Part shown: positions 25,599-35,300 of the stretch, one piece after another | Layout of the letters: every line of letters starts with the position of its first letter | How positions within the stretch are numbered: position 1 is the stretch's first letter | Source: Rhodovastum atsumiense | GTDB taxonomy: Bacteria > Pseudomonadota > Alphaproteobacteria > Acetobacterales > Acetobacteraceae | Direction of reading: 5' to 3' | DNA: 64,000 bases | Assembly (NCBI RefSeq): GCF_937425535.1 | Contig: NZ_OW485601.1 | Coordinates: 4,757,501-4,821,500 of the forward strand | Made by a program: the position numbers and the translations under genes | The notes under the pieces: model-generated | What the model saw: only the letters and a program-made list of their open reading frames with translations | What the model was told of the DNA's origin: nothing | Databases searched by the model: none

Positions 25599-27068
25599 AT
25601 GCAGACGCGCCGTCACGCCGTGCCGTTGCGCGGGCCTCAGACCGATGGCGCGGGCGGTCGCCCCGCGCATCACCTGCCGGTCAACGACCTCGCCGCGTCC
25701 CCCGCCGCGGACAACCCGTTCCTGCAGGGCGCCTACGCGCCGGTTGGCGACGAATGCGACCTCAGTGACCTGCCGGTGCGCGGCGCCTTGCCGGAGGGGC
25801 TGCAAGGCAGCTTCCTGCGCAACGGCCCCAACGTCGCCTTTCCGCCGCTCTCCTACTCCTATCCGTTCGACGGCGACGGCATGGTGCATGCGCTGAGCTT
25901 CCGTGGGGGCCGGGTCGCCTACCGCAACCGCTTCGTCGAGACTCGCGGGTTGCGGGCCGAGCGCCGTGCCGGCCGCGCGCTCTATGGCAGCGTGCTGGCG
26001 CCGGTGCTGCCAGAGCCCGCGCTGATCGGGCCGGACGGCGATCCGGGGCCGATCAAGAACACCGCCAACACCAACGTCATCCACCATGCCGGCCGCACGC
26101 TGGCGCTGTGGGAAGGCGGGTTGCCGACCGAGCTCGGCCCGCAGCTCGAGACCATCGGGCTTTACGACTTCGATGGGCAGATCACCGACGCCTTCACCGC
26201 GCATCCCAAGCCCGATCCGGCCAGCGGCGAGCTGGTGGCGTTCCGCTACAGGCTCCGTCCGCCCTTCCTGGTCGGCTTCGTCATCGATGCCGAAGGCCGC
26301 GTGGCCCGGCGCATCGAACTGGAAGCGCCGGTGCCGGTGATGCTGCACGATTTCGCCGCGACCGCCACGCACATGGTGTTCTTCCTCTGCCCGGTGGTGC
26401 TGGATCCCGAGGCGGTGGCGAAGGGCGGCAGCATGTTGTCCTGGCAGCCCGAGCGCGGCACCCGCATCGCCGTGGTGCCGCGCGACGGCGCCGGCCCGGT
26501 GCGCTGGTTCGAGACCGAGCCGTTCTTCGTCTTCCATTTCCTCAATGCGTTCGATGCCGGGGGGCGCATCGTCGTCGACTACGTGCAGTATGCCGGGTTC
26601 GGGCCCGCCGTCGCCGCCGCCGCCCCGCCCTGCCTGTGGCGGGCCGAGCTGGATCCCGGCACCGGCCGGGTGGAACGTCGCCCGCTCAGCGACCGGCGCG
26701 CCGAATTTCCCCGCGTTGATCCGGCCGTGCTGGGCCGGCCCAACCGCCATGGCTGGAGCACGGGCAACGGCGCCACGCCCGGTCATGCCGCGAGCTTTGG
26801 GGCGCTGATCCATTACGACCTTGGGAGCGGGGCGACGGAGCTGCATGATTTCGGCCCCGGGCAGGCAGTGGGTGAGCCGGTGTTCATTCCCCGTCCTGGC
26901 GGAAAGGGCGAGGCGGATGGCTGGATCGGTGCCTGGGTCTACGACCAGGGCTCCGACACGTCCCGCTTCGTGCTGCTGGAGGCGCTCGCGATCGGCCGCC
27001 CGCCGGTGGCCGAGGTGATGCTGCCCCGGCGGGTGCCGCACGGCTTCCACGGCAACTGGGTCGCCTGA
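25599..27068 (+). CDS. Carotenoid oxygenase family protein
   Basis: A 489-residue non-haem iron dioxygenase that cleaves carotenoid/apocarotenoid or stilbene-type double bonds. The four iron-binding His are in context: NVIHHAGRTLALWEGG, MLHDFAATATHMVFF, FFVFHFLNAFD and the C-terminal PHGFHGNWVA. The N-terminal ALPEGLQGSFLRNGPN and DGDGMVHA are family hallmarks. The start at 25599 has AAGGGGG upstream; the long upstream open frame is a shadow of the MFS gene. The substrate is not predictable. Confidence 0.92.
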   Translation: MQTRRHAVPLRGPQTDGAGGRPAHHLPVNDLAASPAADNPFLQGAYAPVGDECDLSDLPVRGALPEGLQGSFLRNGPNVAFPPLSYSYPFDGDGMVHALSFRGGRVAYRNRFVETRGLRAERRAGRALYGSVLAPVLPEPALIGPDGDPGPIKNTANTNVIHHAGRTLALWEGGLPTELGPQLETIGLYDFDGQITDAFTAHPKPDPASGELVAFRYRLRPPFLVGFVIDAEGRVARRIELEAPVPVMLHDFAATATHMVFFLCPVVLDPEAVAKGGSMLSWQPERGTRIAVVPRDGAGPVRWFETEPFFVFHFLNAFDAGGRIVVDYVQYAGFGPAVAAAAPPCLWRAELDPGTGRVERRPLSDRRAEFPRVDPAVLGRPNRHGWSTGNGATPGHAASFGALIHYDLGSGATELHDFGPGQAVGEPVFIPRPGGKGEADGWIGAWVYDQGSDTSRFVLLEALAIGRPPVAEVMLPRRVPHGFHGNWVA

Positions 27069-27112
27069 CCGGCGGCCCCTTGGTCGGGCCGGGGAGCCGC
27101 CGGGGAACGCGC

Positions 27113-27916
27113 TCAGCCTTTGGTGCCGGTGGGCTGCAGGATGGGGGGCGGCGGTGCATCGAGGTCGGCGGTGGGCCGGTGCGGTGGCGCGGCCCTGGTG
27201 GCCGGTGCCGCCGGACCGAGCGGACGAAAATCGGGCACGGTCGGCCGCAGCGATCCGGGCAGCTTGTCGCCCGCGGTTTTCCTCGGGCGCTTCCCGGCGG
27301 TCGTGGACTCCGGCTTCGTCATGTCCCGGCGCGGCGTCGTGCCCGCCCGGGTGGCCGGGCGGGGAGGGCTGGCGCTGCGTCGCGTCGCCCCCGAAGCGGG
27401 GGAGGCGAAGGACTGGAGGAAGGCCCTCTGCACGCCCAGGATCCAGTCGAGCCAGGCCAGGCCCAGGTCGAAGACCGCCGTGAAGATGGCCTGTGCCGGG
27501 GGCGTGTCGCGCCGTTGCATCCGTCGCCGTTCCGTCTTGCGTCGCGAGGCCGCGGCCTCGCGCGCGGGGGCATCGGTGATGCCGGGGGGTGTGGCCCCGG
27601 CCACGGCGGGTGGGAATTCAGCAGAGGCCGGGGCAGCCGGCTCGGCATCGCGGGTGAGTGGCGGGGTGCGTGGCACGTCCTCGGCGGCGGCGTCGCGCCG
27701 GGGGGGCGACGGGGCGGGGCGGCCCGCCGCATGCCGATGCCGTCCCGGTGGAAACACCAGGGCGGGCATCGACGCCATCACGCGGGCCTGGTGTTGCTCG
27801 GTCCGGATCTGCCGGCTCGCACGCAGCCAATGGCTTTCCTCGCGCCCCTCGGGACGCCCCTCCTGTTCCCAGATGTCGTGCGCACGTTGCCGGATGCGTT
27901 CTTGATGATTGGGCAT
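27113..27916 (-). CDS. DUF2934 domain protein, low complexity
   Basis: A 267-residue protein. Residues 1-37 form a DUF2934 motif (IRQRAHDIWEQEGRPEGREE, then HWLRA), a small helical domain common in alphaproteobacteria. The middle is Pro/Ala/Arg-rich and disordered, with one hydrophobic patch (TAVFDLGLAWLDWILGVQRA) that resembles a phasin-like or amphipathic helix. An AGGGAG site precedes the ATG. The function of DUF2934 is unknown. Confidence 0.65.
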   Translation of the reverse strand: MPNHQERIRQRAHDIWEQEGRPEGREESHWLRASRQIRTEQHQARVMASMPALVFPPGRHRHAAGRPAPSPPRRDAAAEDVPRTPPLTRDAEPAAPASAEFPPAVAGATPPGITDAPAREAAASRRKTERRRMQRRDTPPAQAIFTAVFDLGLAWLDWILGVQRAFLQSFASPASGATRRSASPPRPATRAGTTPRRDMTKPESTTAGKRPRKTAGDKLPGSLRPTVPDFRPLGPAAPATRAAPPHRPTADLDAPPPPILQPTGTKG

Positions 27917-28104
27917 GTGCTCTCCCTACTGCCATGCAGGCGGAGGGAAAACGCCGGGGCGCAGCCCCAGTGGCAGGGCAGGCCGACGCGAAAGATGCGG
28001 GGCCAGGATGCGCGTGCAACGACGGGCGCGGCCGGGGCGGCAGCGTCCCGGCCGTGATGATCGCTGTCAGGTTTGGGCTTTTAAGTGTGGCTGTCCGGGT
28101 CGCG

Positions 28105-28413
28105 TCAGCGACGCAGCGCGCGCGGGCGCAGCCAGGATGCGCCGGCATGGTTCTCCGGGGCGGCGCGCGACCACCGGGTGGGCTCGGGTTCGTCCGCGGC
28201 CTCGCCGGCGGGGGTGATGGCGGGCACGAACACCGGCACCGGCAGGCCGATGAACGAGGTGAAGCCACGGAAGGCCAGCACCGCCTCCAGGGCGGCGGGG
28301 TCCATCGGCGGCGGGTCGGAGGGGCGAAGGCCGAAAAGACGCAGCAATTTCTCGCTGATCGCGTAGGCGCGTGCCGGGTGGCAATCCGCTGCGGCCTGAA
28401 GTGCCTGTGCCAT
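28105..28413 (-). CDS. Hypothetical protein, 102 residues
   Basis: Begins MAQALQAAADCHPARAYAIS and includes a hydrophobic stretch FTSFIGLPVPVFVPAI. No family recognised. The ribosome site is weak and alternative frames on both strands are open, so it may be spurious. Confidence 0.35.
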   Translation of the reverse strand: MAQALQAAADCHPARAYAISEKLLRLFGLRPSDPPPMDPAALEAVLAFRGFTSFIGLPVPVFVPAITPAGEAADEPEPTRWSRAAPENHAGASWLRPRALRR

Positions 28414-28567
28414 GGTGGCTGTCCGACGAATGATGGGCTGTTGTCGCCGGCCTCACATGGCGCGCGCCATGTGGCCAGATTATGGCGTCAATGCCCGGGA
28501 TCGTGGCAGCGATCGTGGCGCTGCCCGGCCGCCTGCGCCATGGGTGACGGCCCGCACGGAATTGACT

Positions 28568-28582
28568 TGCGATTCATTCGCA
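28568..28582. promoter_or_regulatory. Fur-box-like palindrome 1
   Basis: TGCGATTCATTCGCA is a TGCGA/TCGCA inverted repeat resembling alphaproteobacterial Fur sites (TGC-AAT-ATTC-CA type). Confidence 0.45.
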
Positions 28583-28988
28583 GTTTCAGCTAGACCGACA
28601 CCACGACGGCCATGGCCCAATGGCCGATGACGAAAAGGACAGCGCTGCCCGGCCGGCCCAGCCGGAGGTGCCGTCCTGCCCGAAACGGATGGCGGTGCTC
28701 CTCTCTCGTCCGCCACGCCGTGCATGGCATGCCGCCGTCGGCGCGGGCGCGGGACGTGCCCCGCGCGCCGGGCTGGCGGCGGCGATTTCGTCACGGCACG
28801 ACCGCTTGTCCCCGGGCGGAACGGGGCCACATCGTTACTCCGCCCTGCGCAACTTCCTGGCCCCTGGCCCGTTGTCGCATTCGACCCGGGGATGCGGGTC
28901 CGTGCTGCGACGCTGCGCGCGTTGGCGGCATCTATTTGCGTGCGCTGATCCGGCCGTGCCGGCAGCGACATTGCGATGCTTCAGGAGA

Positions 28989-29010
28989 TTGCAAGTAATT
29001 CTCAATTACC
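28989..29010 (+). promoter_or_regulatory. Fur-box-like site 2, upstream of hemS-like gene
   Basis: GCAAGTAATTCTCAATTACC contains the core AATTCTCA and flanking GTAATT/AATTAC symmetry of Fur boxes. It sits 57 bp before the hemS-like start and points to repression under iron sufficiency. Confidence 0.6.
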
Positions 29011-29066
29011 CTACCGTTCCTTCTGCTCCGCTTTCCGACGTCGCCGCCGATTCCACGGAGTCCACC

Positions 29067-30161
29067 ATGACCGCCTGCTTCTCCCCTGCGCTGAAACCAC
29101 CCTCGTCCATCGACGTGCCGGGGGACGGGCTTTCCATGGCGGAGACGGTCTGGCCCCAGCTTGATGGCAGCGACATCGCCCGCCGGCTGGCGATCACCGA
29201 GGCCGAACTGGTGGAAATGGACGAGGGCAGCACCAGTGCCAGATTGCGCGCCGACTGGCCCTCCCTGCTGGAGGGGCTGCGCCGGCTTGGTCCGGTGCTC
29301 GCCCAGACCGGCAATGCCCATGCGGTGCTGGAGGCGCATGGCCACGCCATGTTCGCCCAGCAGCGGCCCGGTCCGGTCCGCCCTCCCGGCCAGGAAGTGG
29401 AACTGCGGCTGTCGCTCGATCACTGGTGCCATGCCTGGGCCACCACCGGGCAGGGACGGCGGGCGCTGCAGGTCTTCGCCGCCGATGGCAGCGCCGTGCA
29501 CAAGGTGCTGCTGACCGAGGACTCGGACCTGTCCGTCTGGGAACGGCTGCTGGTGGCCCTGGCCGCGCCGGGCCTGCCCGCCATCGACATCGATCCCGCC
29601 GCCCCGCCGGCACCGCCGCTCTTTCCGGTGCCGCCAGAGGCGGTAATGGACGTCGCCGCCTTCCGTGCCACCTGGGATGCCCTGCGCGACGCGCGCGAAG
29701 TCTCCGGCCTGTCCGGGCACTGCGGTGCCGACCGGTGCAGCGCCGGCTGCACCTGGGCACCGCGGCAACTGGGGGAAGCACGCCGGGTGTCGCCGGACGC
29801 GGTGGTCGGGTTGCTGCGCCGCGTGGCGGCGGCGGAGCCGCTGACGGTCATGGTCGGCAACCCGGGCTGCCTGCAGACCCATACCGGCCTGTTGGAGGTG
29901 GTGACGGATGCCGGCCCCTGGCTGCAGGTGCGCGGCGCCGATGCCGTGCTCTACCTGCGGGCGCGGGCGATCGCCGGAGGGTGGGTGGTGGCGACGCCGA
30001 CGCCGCAGGGCGTGGTGACCTCGCTCGAGCTGTTCGCCACCGACGGCACGCCGATGGCGATGTTCTGCGGCCGGCGGCTGGCGCGCGACGGCGTTGATCC
30101 ACAAGGCCTGGCGCCGGCGTCGCCGCTGACGGCGGAAAGCTGGCACCGTTTCGCCGGCTGA
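29067..30161 (+). CDS. hemS: HemS/ChuS-like haem utilisation factor
   Basis: A 364-residue protein with two similar halves as in HemS/ChuS (LRADWPSLLEGLRRLGPVLA, then RRALQVFAADGSAVHKVLL in the first; RRVSPDAVVGLLRRVAAAEP, then TSLELFATDGTPMAMFCGRR in the second). Family members bind haem in the cytosol and release its iron or store it. The Cys-rich segment SGHCGADRCSAGCTW between the halves is unusual. The ATG at 29067 has GGAG upstream and follows the Fur-like box; the longer frame from 28620 has no protein-like features. No haem transporter genes are adjacent. Confidence 0.72.
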   Translation: MTACFSPALKPPSSIDVPGDGLSMAETVWPQLDGSDIARRLAITEAELVEMDEGSTSARLRADWPSLLEGLRRLGPVLAQTGNAHAVLEAHGHAMFAQQRPGPVRPPGQEVELRLSLDHWCHAWATTGQGRRALQVFAADGSAVHKVLLTEDSDLSVWERLLVALAAPGLPAIDIDPAAPPAPPLFPVPPEAVMDVAAFRATWDALRDAREVSGLSGHCGADRCSAGCTWAPRQLGEARRVSPDAVVGLLRRVAAAEPLTVMVGNPGCLQTHTGLLEVVTDAGPWLQVRGADAVLYLRARAIAGGWVVATPTPQGVVTSLELFATDGTPMAMFCGRRLARDGVDPQGLAPASPLTAESWHRFAG

Positions 30162-30177
30162 GCGCGCCGGCGCGCGG

Positions 30178-30984
30178 TCAGCCGCCCGGCGCGGTGGGGC
30201 GCCAGAGGATCAGGTTCCCCACCGTCCGCGCGAACAGCGAAAAGCCGCGCGCGGCGGCGATGGCCTCCAGCCGCCCGGCCGCGTCGTGGTCATCGCCGCT
30301 GACATTCTCGACGCACAGCACGCGCGGCCCCGCCGGGCCGAAATGTGCTGATTCCAGGATGGCGCAGTCCAGCCCCTCGGCATCGATGCACAGCAGATCA
30401 GGCCATGTGCCGCCGCACTGCGTCGCCACCACCTCGTCCAGCGTCACCACCGGGATGCGCCGCACCTCGCGGATGGAAAAGGCGGGATGCGCGGCGACGA
30501 AGGCTTCCGCGGTGGCGCGGTCGAAGCCGTTGCGGCCGGAGAACTCGTCGATCATGTAGTAGTCGAGTTCCCCCGCTGCCGGCCCGATGCCGAGATTGAG
30601 GGTCACGTCCTCCGGCCGCAGCTCCGCGTAGGCCGGCATGAAATGCGGGTTGGCATCGATGTTCACCCCGCGCGAGCCGCGCGCATAGAGCAGCGCGGTG
30701 TTGTTGCAGGCGACGGGATGATGGGCGCCGACATCGATGAAGCCGGGCCGCTCGATGCGCAGCATGTGGAACAGGTTCTGCAGGATCAGGTCCTCACCGA
30801 ACTGGGCGTAGGATACCGGCCCGAAGGGCTGGTCGGGGTGGCCGCGGTAATTCCATGGCCCGAGTCCACCCTCCGCCGGTGCCGCCGGCCGCGGCGTCAT
30901 CGCCTCGGCCAGGGCCCGCAGCGGCGTGCCCACCTGCCGTTCCAGCGCCGTCTCCAGCAGGGCGGCGAAATCACGTTCGTCCAT
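30178..30984 (-). CDS. FkbM-family methyltransferase
   Basis: A 268-residue SAM-dependent methyltransferase. The family core is visible: YAQFGEDLILQNLFHMLRIE, then PGFIDVGAHHPVACNNT (SAM loop), GVNIDANPHFMPAYAELRPE, and VTLDEVVATQCGGTWPDLLCIDAEGLD. FkbM enzymes O-methylate sugars or secondary metabolites. MDERDF at 30984 has AGGA 8 bases upstream; MPEM at 30993 is the alternative and would overlap the preceding gene. It is coupled to the glycosyltransferase-like gene upstream on the same strand. Confidence 0.85.
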   Translation of the reverse strand: MDERDFAALLETALERQVGTPLRALAEAMTPRPAAPAEGGLGPWNYRGHPDQPFGPVSYAQFGEDLILQNLFHMLRIERPGFIDVGAHHPVACNNTALLYARGSRGVNIDANPHFMPAYAELRPEDVTLNLGIGPAAGELDYYMIDEFSGRNGFDRATAEAFVAAHPAFSIREVRRIPVVTLDEVVATQCGGTWPDLLCIDAEGLDCAILESAHFGPAGPRVLCVENVSGDDHDAAGRLEAIAAARGFSLFARTVGNLILWRPTAPGG

Positions 30985-30985
30985 C

Positions 30986-32311
30986 TCAGGCATCCTCGCC
31001 GGGCGTGCAGGGCAGCGCCGCGACCGCATCGGGTGGGGGGAGGGCGGTGCCGAGGCCGTGCGCCAGCATGGCCGCGAGCAGCCGTTCGGCGACGTCGGTC
31101 GGATGCTGCTCGGTCATGCAGCGCGGCTCCTTGTGGCCCTTGGCGCAGGCATCCATCCAGTCGCGGGTCAGCCACCAGCAATTGCCACAGACCGGCGGGT
31201 CGAGGCTGACATTGTCGGGATAGGCGAAGTAATCGCTCGGGGTCGGCCCGAACACCACGCCGGAGGTCACGCCGTAGCAGCGCGCCAGGTGCACCAGCCC
31301 GCCCTCGTTGTCGATGTGGAAGGCCGCTTGTGCCAGCACCCCGGCGGCGTCCTGCAGCGTGGTGCGGCCGACCAGGTCGAGATCGCATTCCGCCAGGGGC
31401 TCGCTGGTGTCGCGGGCGCCGAGCTGGACGAACAGCAGATGCGGCAATGCCTGCTTCAGCCGGGCGACGACGGCGCCGAACTGCGGATAGCACTTGGTCG
31501 CGCGCCGGCCGGAGATGACGAAGCGGGTGTCGAAGCCGTTATGCACGGTGACGTAGCCGCCCGCCGGCAGCCCCAGCCGTGCCGGGGCGAGCCGGTTGGC
31601 CGGCACCGCGAGCCGGTCGCCGCCATAGGCGATGCCCGCCATCCGGTGCAGCCAGTCGCGCCGCGTGGCGCCGGCGAAGACCGCCCTCTGGCCGAGGAAG
31701 TTGTCGAGATAGGGATGCTGGTTGATGAACACGTCGACGCCGGCGCGGGCGTGGATCAGCGTCCGCAGCGCCCGCACCAGCGCCGGGGCCTCGCGCAGCG
31801 TCTCCCAGCGGACGCATTCGCGATAGACCACCACCGTCTGGTTGGCGCGCAGGGCAAGGTCGTATTCCCCGAGCAGGCGCTCGAACAGGATGTCGTCATA
31901 GGCCTGGTTGAAGCCGGGCACGGCGGCGAAGGCCCAGCCCGCCAGCTCCGGGGTCGGGGAGAACACGTCGAAGGCGATGTCGCCGCAGCTCGCGGCAAGG
32001 TCGCGCAGGAAGCGGGCGATCACCAGGCAATCGCCGAGCCCGCCGGTGACGGCGACGGCGCAATGGATGCGTGACGGCGGGAAGCCCGCGCGTTGCCGCC
32101 CGATCCGTGCCCGCACCAGCCGCAGCCGTCCTGCCCCCAGCAGGTGCCGTCCCAGCATCGGCCCCTTGCGGCGCAGTTGGCGCGCCAGCAGGGTCGTGGT
32201 CGCCCTCAGGCCGTCGCGGGCATAGGTCTCGCGCAGGGTGGCGGAGAAACGGCGGAGGCGCCGCGTCAAGGTGGTCAGGGACACGTCTCGCACGAGGGGG
32301 GCTTGCTCCAT
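30986..32311 (-). CDS. GT9-like (heptosyltransferase-fold) glycosyltransferase
   Basis: A 441-residue protein with a GT-B, GT9-like pattern. CAVAVTGGLGDCLVIARFLRDL is the N-terminal donor-domain start, YVTVHNGFDTRF begins the C-terminal domain, and FVQLGARDTSEPL, DLVGRTTLQDAAGVLAQA and HIDNEGGLVHLARCYGV are the nucleotide-sugar binding region. A C-terminal Cys cluster (PPVCGNCWWL, DACAKGHKEPRC) is uncommon. It lies between the giant secreted-protein gene and the methyltransferase, suggesting glycan synthesis or protein glycosylation. Confidence 0.78.
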   Translation of the reverse strand: MEQAPLVRDVSLTTLTRRLRRFSATLRETYARDGLRATTTLLARQLRRKGPMLGRHLLGAGRLRLVRARIGRQRAGFPPSRIHCAVAVTGGLGDCLVIARFLRDLAASCGDIAFDVFSPTPELAGWAFAAVPGFNQAYDDILFERLLGEYDLALRANQTVVVYRECVRWETLREAPALVRALRTLIHARAGVDVFINQHPYLDNFLGQRAVFAGATRRDWLHRMAGIAYGGDRLAVPANRLAPARLGLPAGGYVTVHNGFDTRFVISGRRATKCYPQFGAVVARLKQALPHLLFVQLGARDTSEPLAECDLDLVGRTTLQDAAGVLAQAAFHIDNEGGLVHLARCYGVTSGVVFGPTPSDYFAYPDNVSLDPPVCGNCWWLTRDWMDACAKGHKEPRCMTEQHPTDVAERLLAAMLAHGLGTALPPPDAVAALPCTPGEDA

Positions 32312-32321
32312 GAAAGAGGAT

Positions 32322-32356
32322 CCCGCCCCCTGCCGGGGGCGCCGGCAGGGGGCGGG
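32322..32356. terminator. Hairpin terminator after giant gene
   Basis: Perfect 15-bp stem CCCGCCCCCTGCCGG / CCGGCAGGGGGCGGG with a 5-base loop begins 15 bases beyond the giant-gene stop (minus strand) and precedes the GT9-like start. It would separate the two transcription units unless read-through occurs. Confidence 0.75.
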
Positions 32357-32370
32357 CAGTCATCCTGGCT

Positions 32371-35300
32371 TCAGACCAGTTGCCAGTTCGGCGCCGTGGC
32401 GCCGAGCGAGGTGGCGGAAACGGCGAGGCCGTGCTGCACCTGCCAGGCCGCTACCGCGCCGGAAGCGTGGGTGAAGACCAGGTCGGTGGTGCCGTCGGCA
32501 TCGAGGTCGCCGGCGGTGGCGAAGCTCCAGCCCTCGGCGTACTGGCCGATCGCGCCGGTGGCGGTGACGCCACCGTCCTGCAGCGCCCAATAGGCCATGG
32601 TGCCGCTGGTATGCGCGAACACCAGGTCGGGCGTGCCGTCGCCGGTCACGTCGCCGGCGGCCTCGAAGCTCCAGCCATCGGCGAGGTGGCCGATGCCCTT
32701 GCCGCTGACGGCGACGCCGTCGCGCACCATCCAGGCCGCCACGTCACCGCCGGTGCTGGTGAACACCAGGTCGTCGGTGCCGTCGCCGTCGAGGTCGGTC
32801 GCGGCCCGCAGCGTCCAGGCCGCGTCGGTGTGGCCGAGCGTGGTCACCCCTGCGACCGTGCCGCCCTGCATCCGCAGGGCGGTGATGGCACCGTCGCTGC
32901 CCTGCAGCACGATGTCCTGTGCGCCGTTGCCATCGACATCGCCAATCGCCGCGACCTGCCGTCCCGCGCCGGGGGCTGCCAGCGCATGCTGCGTGGTGAC
33001 CGTGCCGCCATGCGTCTCCCACACCGCAAGGCTGCCATCCGCCCGTTGCGTCAGGATGTCGGCGATGCCGTCGCCGGTCAGGTCGCCGCTCGCCAGCACC
33101 GTCGCCCCGGCGGGCAGGGTGCCGAGCCCGGAGGAGGCCGTCACCGCGCCGTTCGCGACCGACCACAGCGCCACCGTGCCGCCGCCATGCTGGAACAGCA
33201 GGTCGGTCGTGGCGGTGCCGAGGAAGTCGCCAGGGGCGGTGTGCAGCGCCAGATCGCCGTCGGTGAAGCGGACCACTTCGATCGAGCGCAGCACGTCGGT
33301 GCCGTCGGCGCTGGTCAGGCGCCAGCTACCGTCGCCGAGGCGGGTGAGGGTGCTGCCGGCGCGGGTGGCATTCACCACCGCGACGTCGGCGCCGGCCCCG
33401 CCATCGAGCGTGTCGTTGCCGCCGCCGCCGACCAGCGTGTCGTTGCCGCCGAGGCCGCGGATGACGTCATCGCCGGCGCCGCTGGTGAGCATTTCCGATG
33501 CCGCGGTGCCGGTGATCTCCTGGCCGGGCACCGTCGCGCCGTTCAGCCGCGTCACCAGCACGTCGTCGAAGCTGACCCCCGGATTGCCCCAGGTGTAGAG
33601 CCCGACCGTGCCCTGCTCGGTGTCGTGCACCGCGATCGGCGAGGCGAACAGCGCCACGCCGTCGAGCCAGGCGGTGATGACGCCTTCGACGATGTCGACC
33701 CGCAGCACCGCGGTGTCGGTGGCGGTGAAGGCGTTCGGGCTCTGCCACAGCGTCTGCTCGATGCCGCCCTTCAGGCTGAACAACTGGATCAGCCCGGTCT
33801 CCGAGTCGAGCTCCAGCTTGTAGGTGTTGTTGGCGTCCGTGTAGTGGAACAGGAAGCCGACGCCGCCGGTGTCGGCCCAGCGGATGGTCGCTTCCGTCGA
33901 ATAGTTCCGCCACTCCCGCGCGCCGGCTTCGTCCCACAGGGCGTAGGCCCCCTTGCGCAGCGCGTAGATGCCGTCGCCGAGCGGGCTCCAGGTGAGTCGC
34001 CATTCCGGCGTCGGCGCGGTGTCGCCGCTGCCGCCGAGCTGGCGGCTGTAGCTGTCGGCGAGCTGCGTCAGGCGGCCGTTCACCACCTGCCAGTCCGGCG
34101 CGGCGCCGAGTTCGTGCTCGTCGACGAAGCGCCAGCCATTGGCGTTGCCATCGGCGAAGTCATCCTGCACCAGCACGTCACTGGCCTTGATGACCGTGAC
34201 GATGACGCTGTCGCTGTCATGGCCGCTGTCGCCGGCGCCGGTGAGGTTCAGCGTCAGCACATGCGTGCCGGCGCCGAGCGAGATCTCCGCGTCGGCCGCG
34301 TTCGCCACCACCTTGCCGTTCTCGCTCCAGGTCGCGCCGGCGATGCCTCCGAGGGCGAAGCTGTGCGATCCGGTCAGCGATATCGTCGCCGCCCCGTCGC
34401 CGTCGCTGTCGATCACCCGGATATCGCGGCCGGCATAGGCGCGCAGTGTGCCGGCGGTAACCAGCACGTCGTCGAAGATCGACTGGTGCTGGCTGTTCGA
34501 CACCAGCCCGACGGTGCCGCCCGTGAGCGGGGCGGTGGCGTCGGTCACCGCCCCGCCGAACAGCGCGTCGCCGTCGAGGGTGGCGAAGATGCGGCCATCG
34601 GCGACGCTGACCTTCAGGTCCATGGTCTGGTCGAACGGCGTGGTGATGGTCTCACGGGCGAGCGTGGTGCTCACGCCGTCCTTCACCTTCACCAGCAGCC
34701 GCTCGTTGTTCTGGATGTTGAAGGTCAGGCGATAGAAGTTGTTGGCGTCCGTGTAGTAGAAATAGACGCCGATGGTGTCGTCATCCTCGGTGATCAGGGT
34801 GACGTCGAGCGTATAGCCGGTCCAGGCCTTCGCCGCCGGGTCGGACCAGATCATGGCGCCCGAGCTGTCGTTGTAGGCATAGAGCGCGCCCTGGGCGTTC
34901 GCCGCCGTGGGGGTGGCGGCGGCGGTGCCCTTCACCAGCCAGGTGCCGCCGGTGCGGGTCCAGCCATTGGCGTTGCCGTCGTTGAAGTTGTCCCGCAGCA
35001 GGGTGGCGGCGCCGGTGACGGTGACGTCGACCGTATCGGTGCTGGTCACGCCGTCGGCGGTCACCGCACGCAGGGTGAAGCTGTATTTGCCGGCGGCCAG
35101 CTCCAGCGCGGCATTCTTGCCGGTGGCAATCACCTCGCCGGCGGCATTGAGCCACTCGTATTTCGCCACCTGCGACAGCAGGTCGATACTGGCGCTGCCG
35201 TCGAGCGTCACCTTGATGGTGCCGGCATTGCCGGCATCGAGGGTCAGGTCGTCGCCCGCCTTCGCCTTGAACTGGTAGTCTGGCGCATCGGTGTCGAAGC

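Larger units (their letters stand above)
28414..29066. other. Gene-poor region with two Fur-like boxes upstream of hemS-like gene
   Basis: 653 bp in which several GC-rich frames are open but none has recognisable protein features. The only clear signals are Fur-box-like sequences near each end. It may hold a decayed small iron-uptake gene or a long regulatory leader. Confidence 0.5.

Noticed and set aside
28480-28998. Several overlapping frames before the hemS-like gene
   Set aside because: All are Arg/Pro/Ala-rich without recognisable features on either strand; none has a convincing start.
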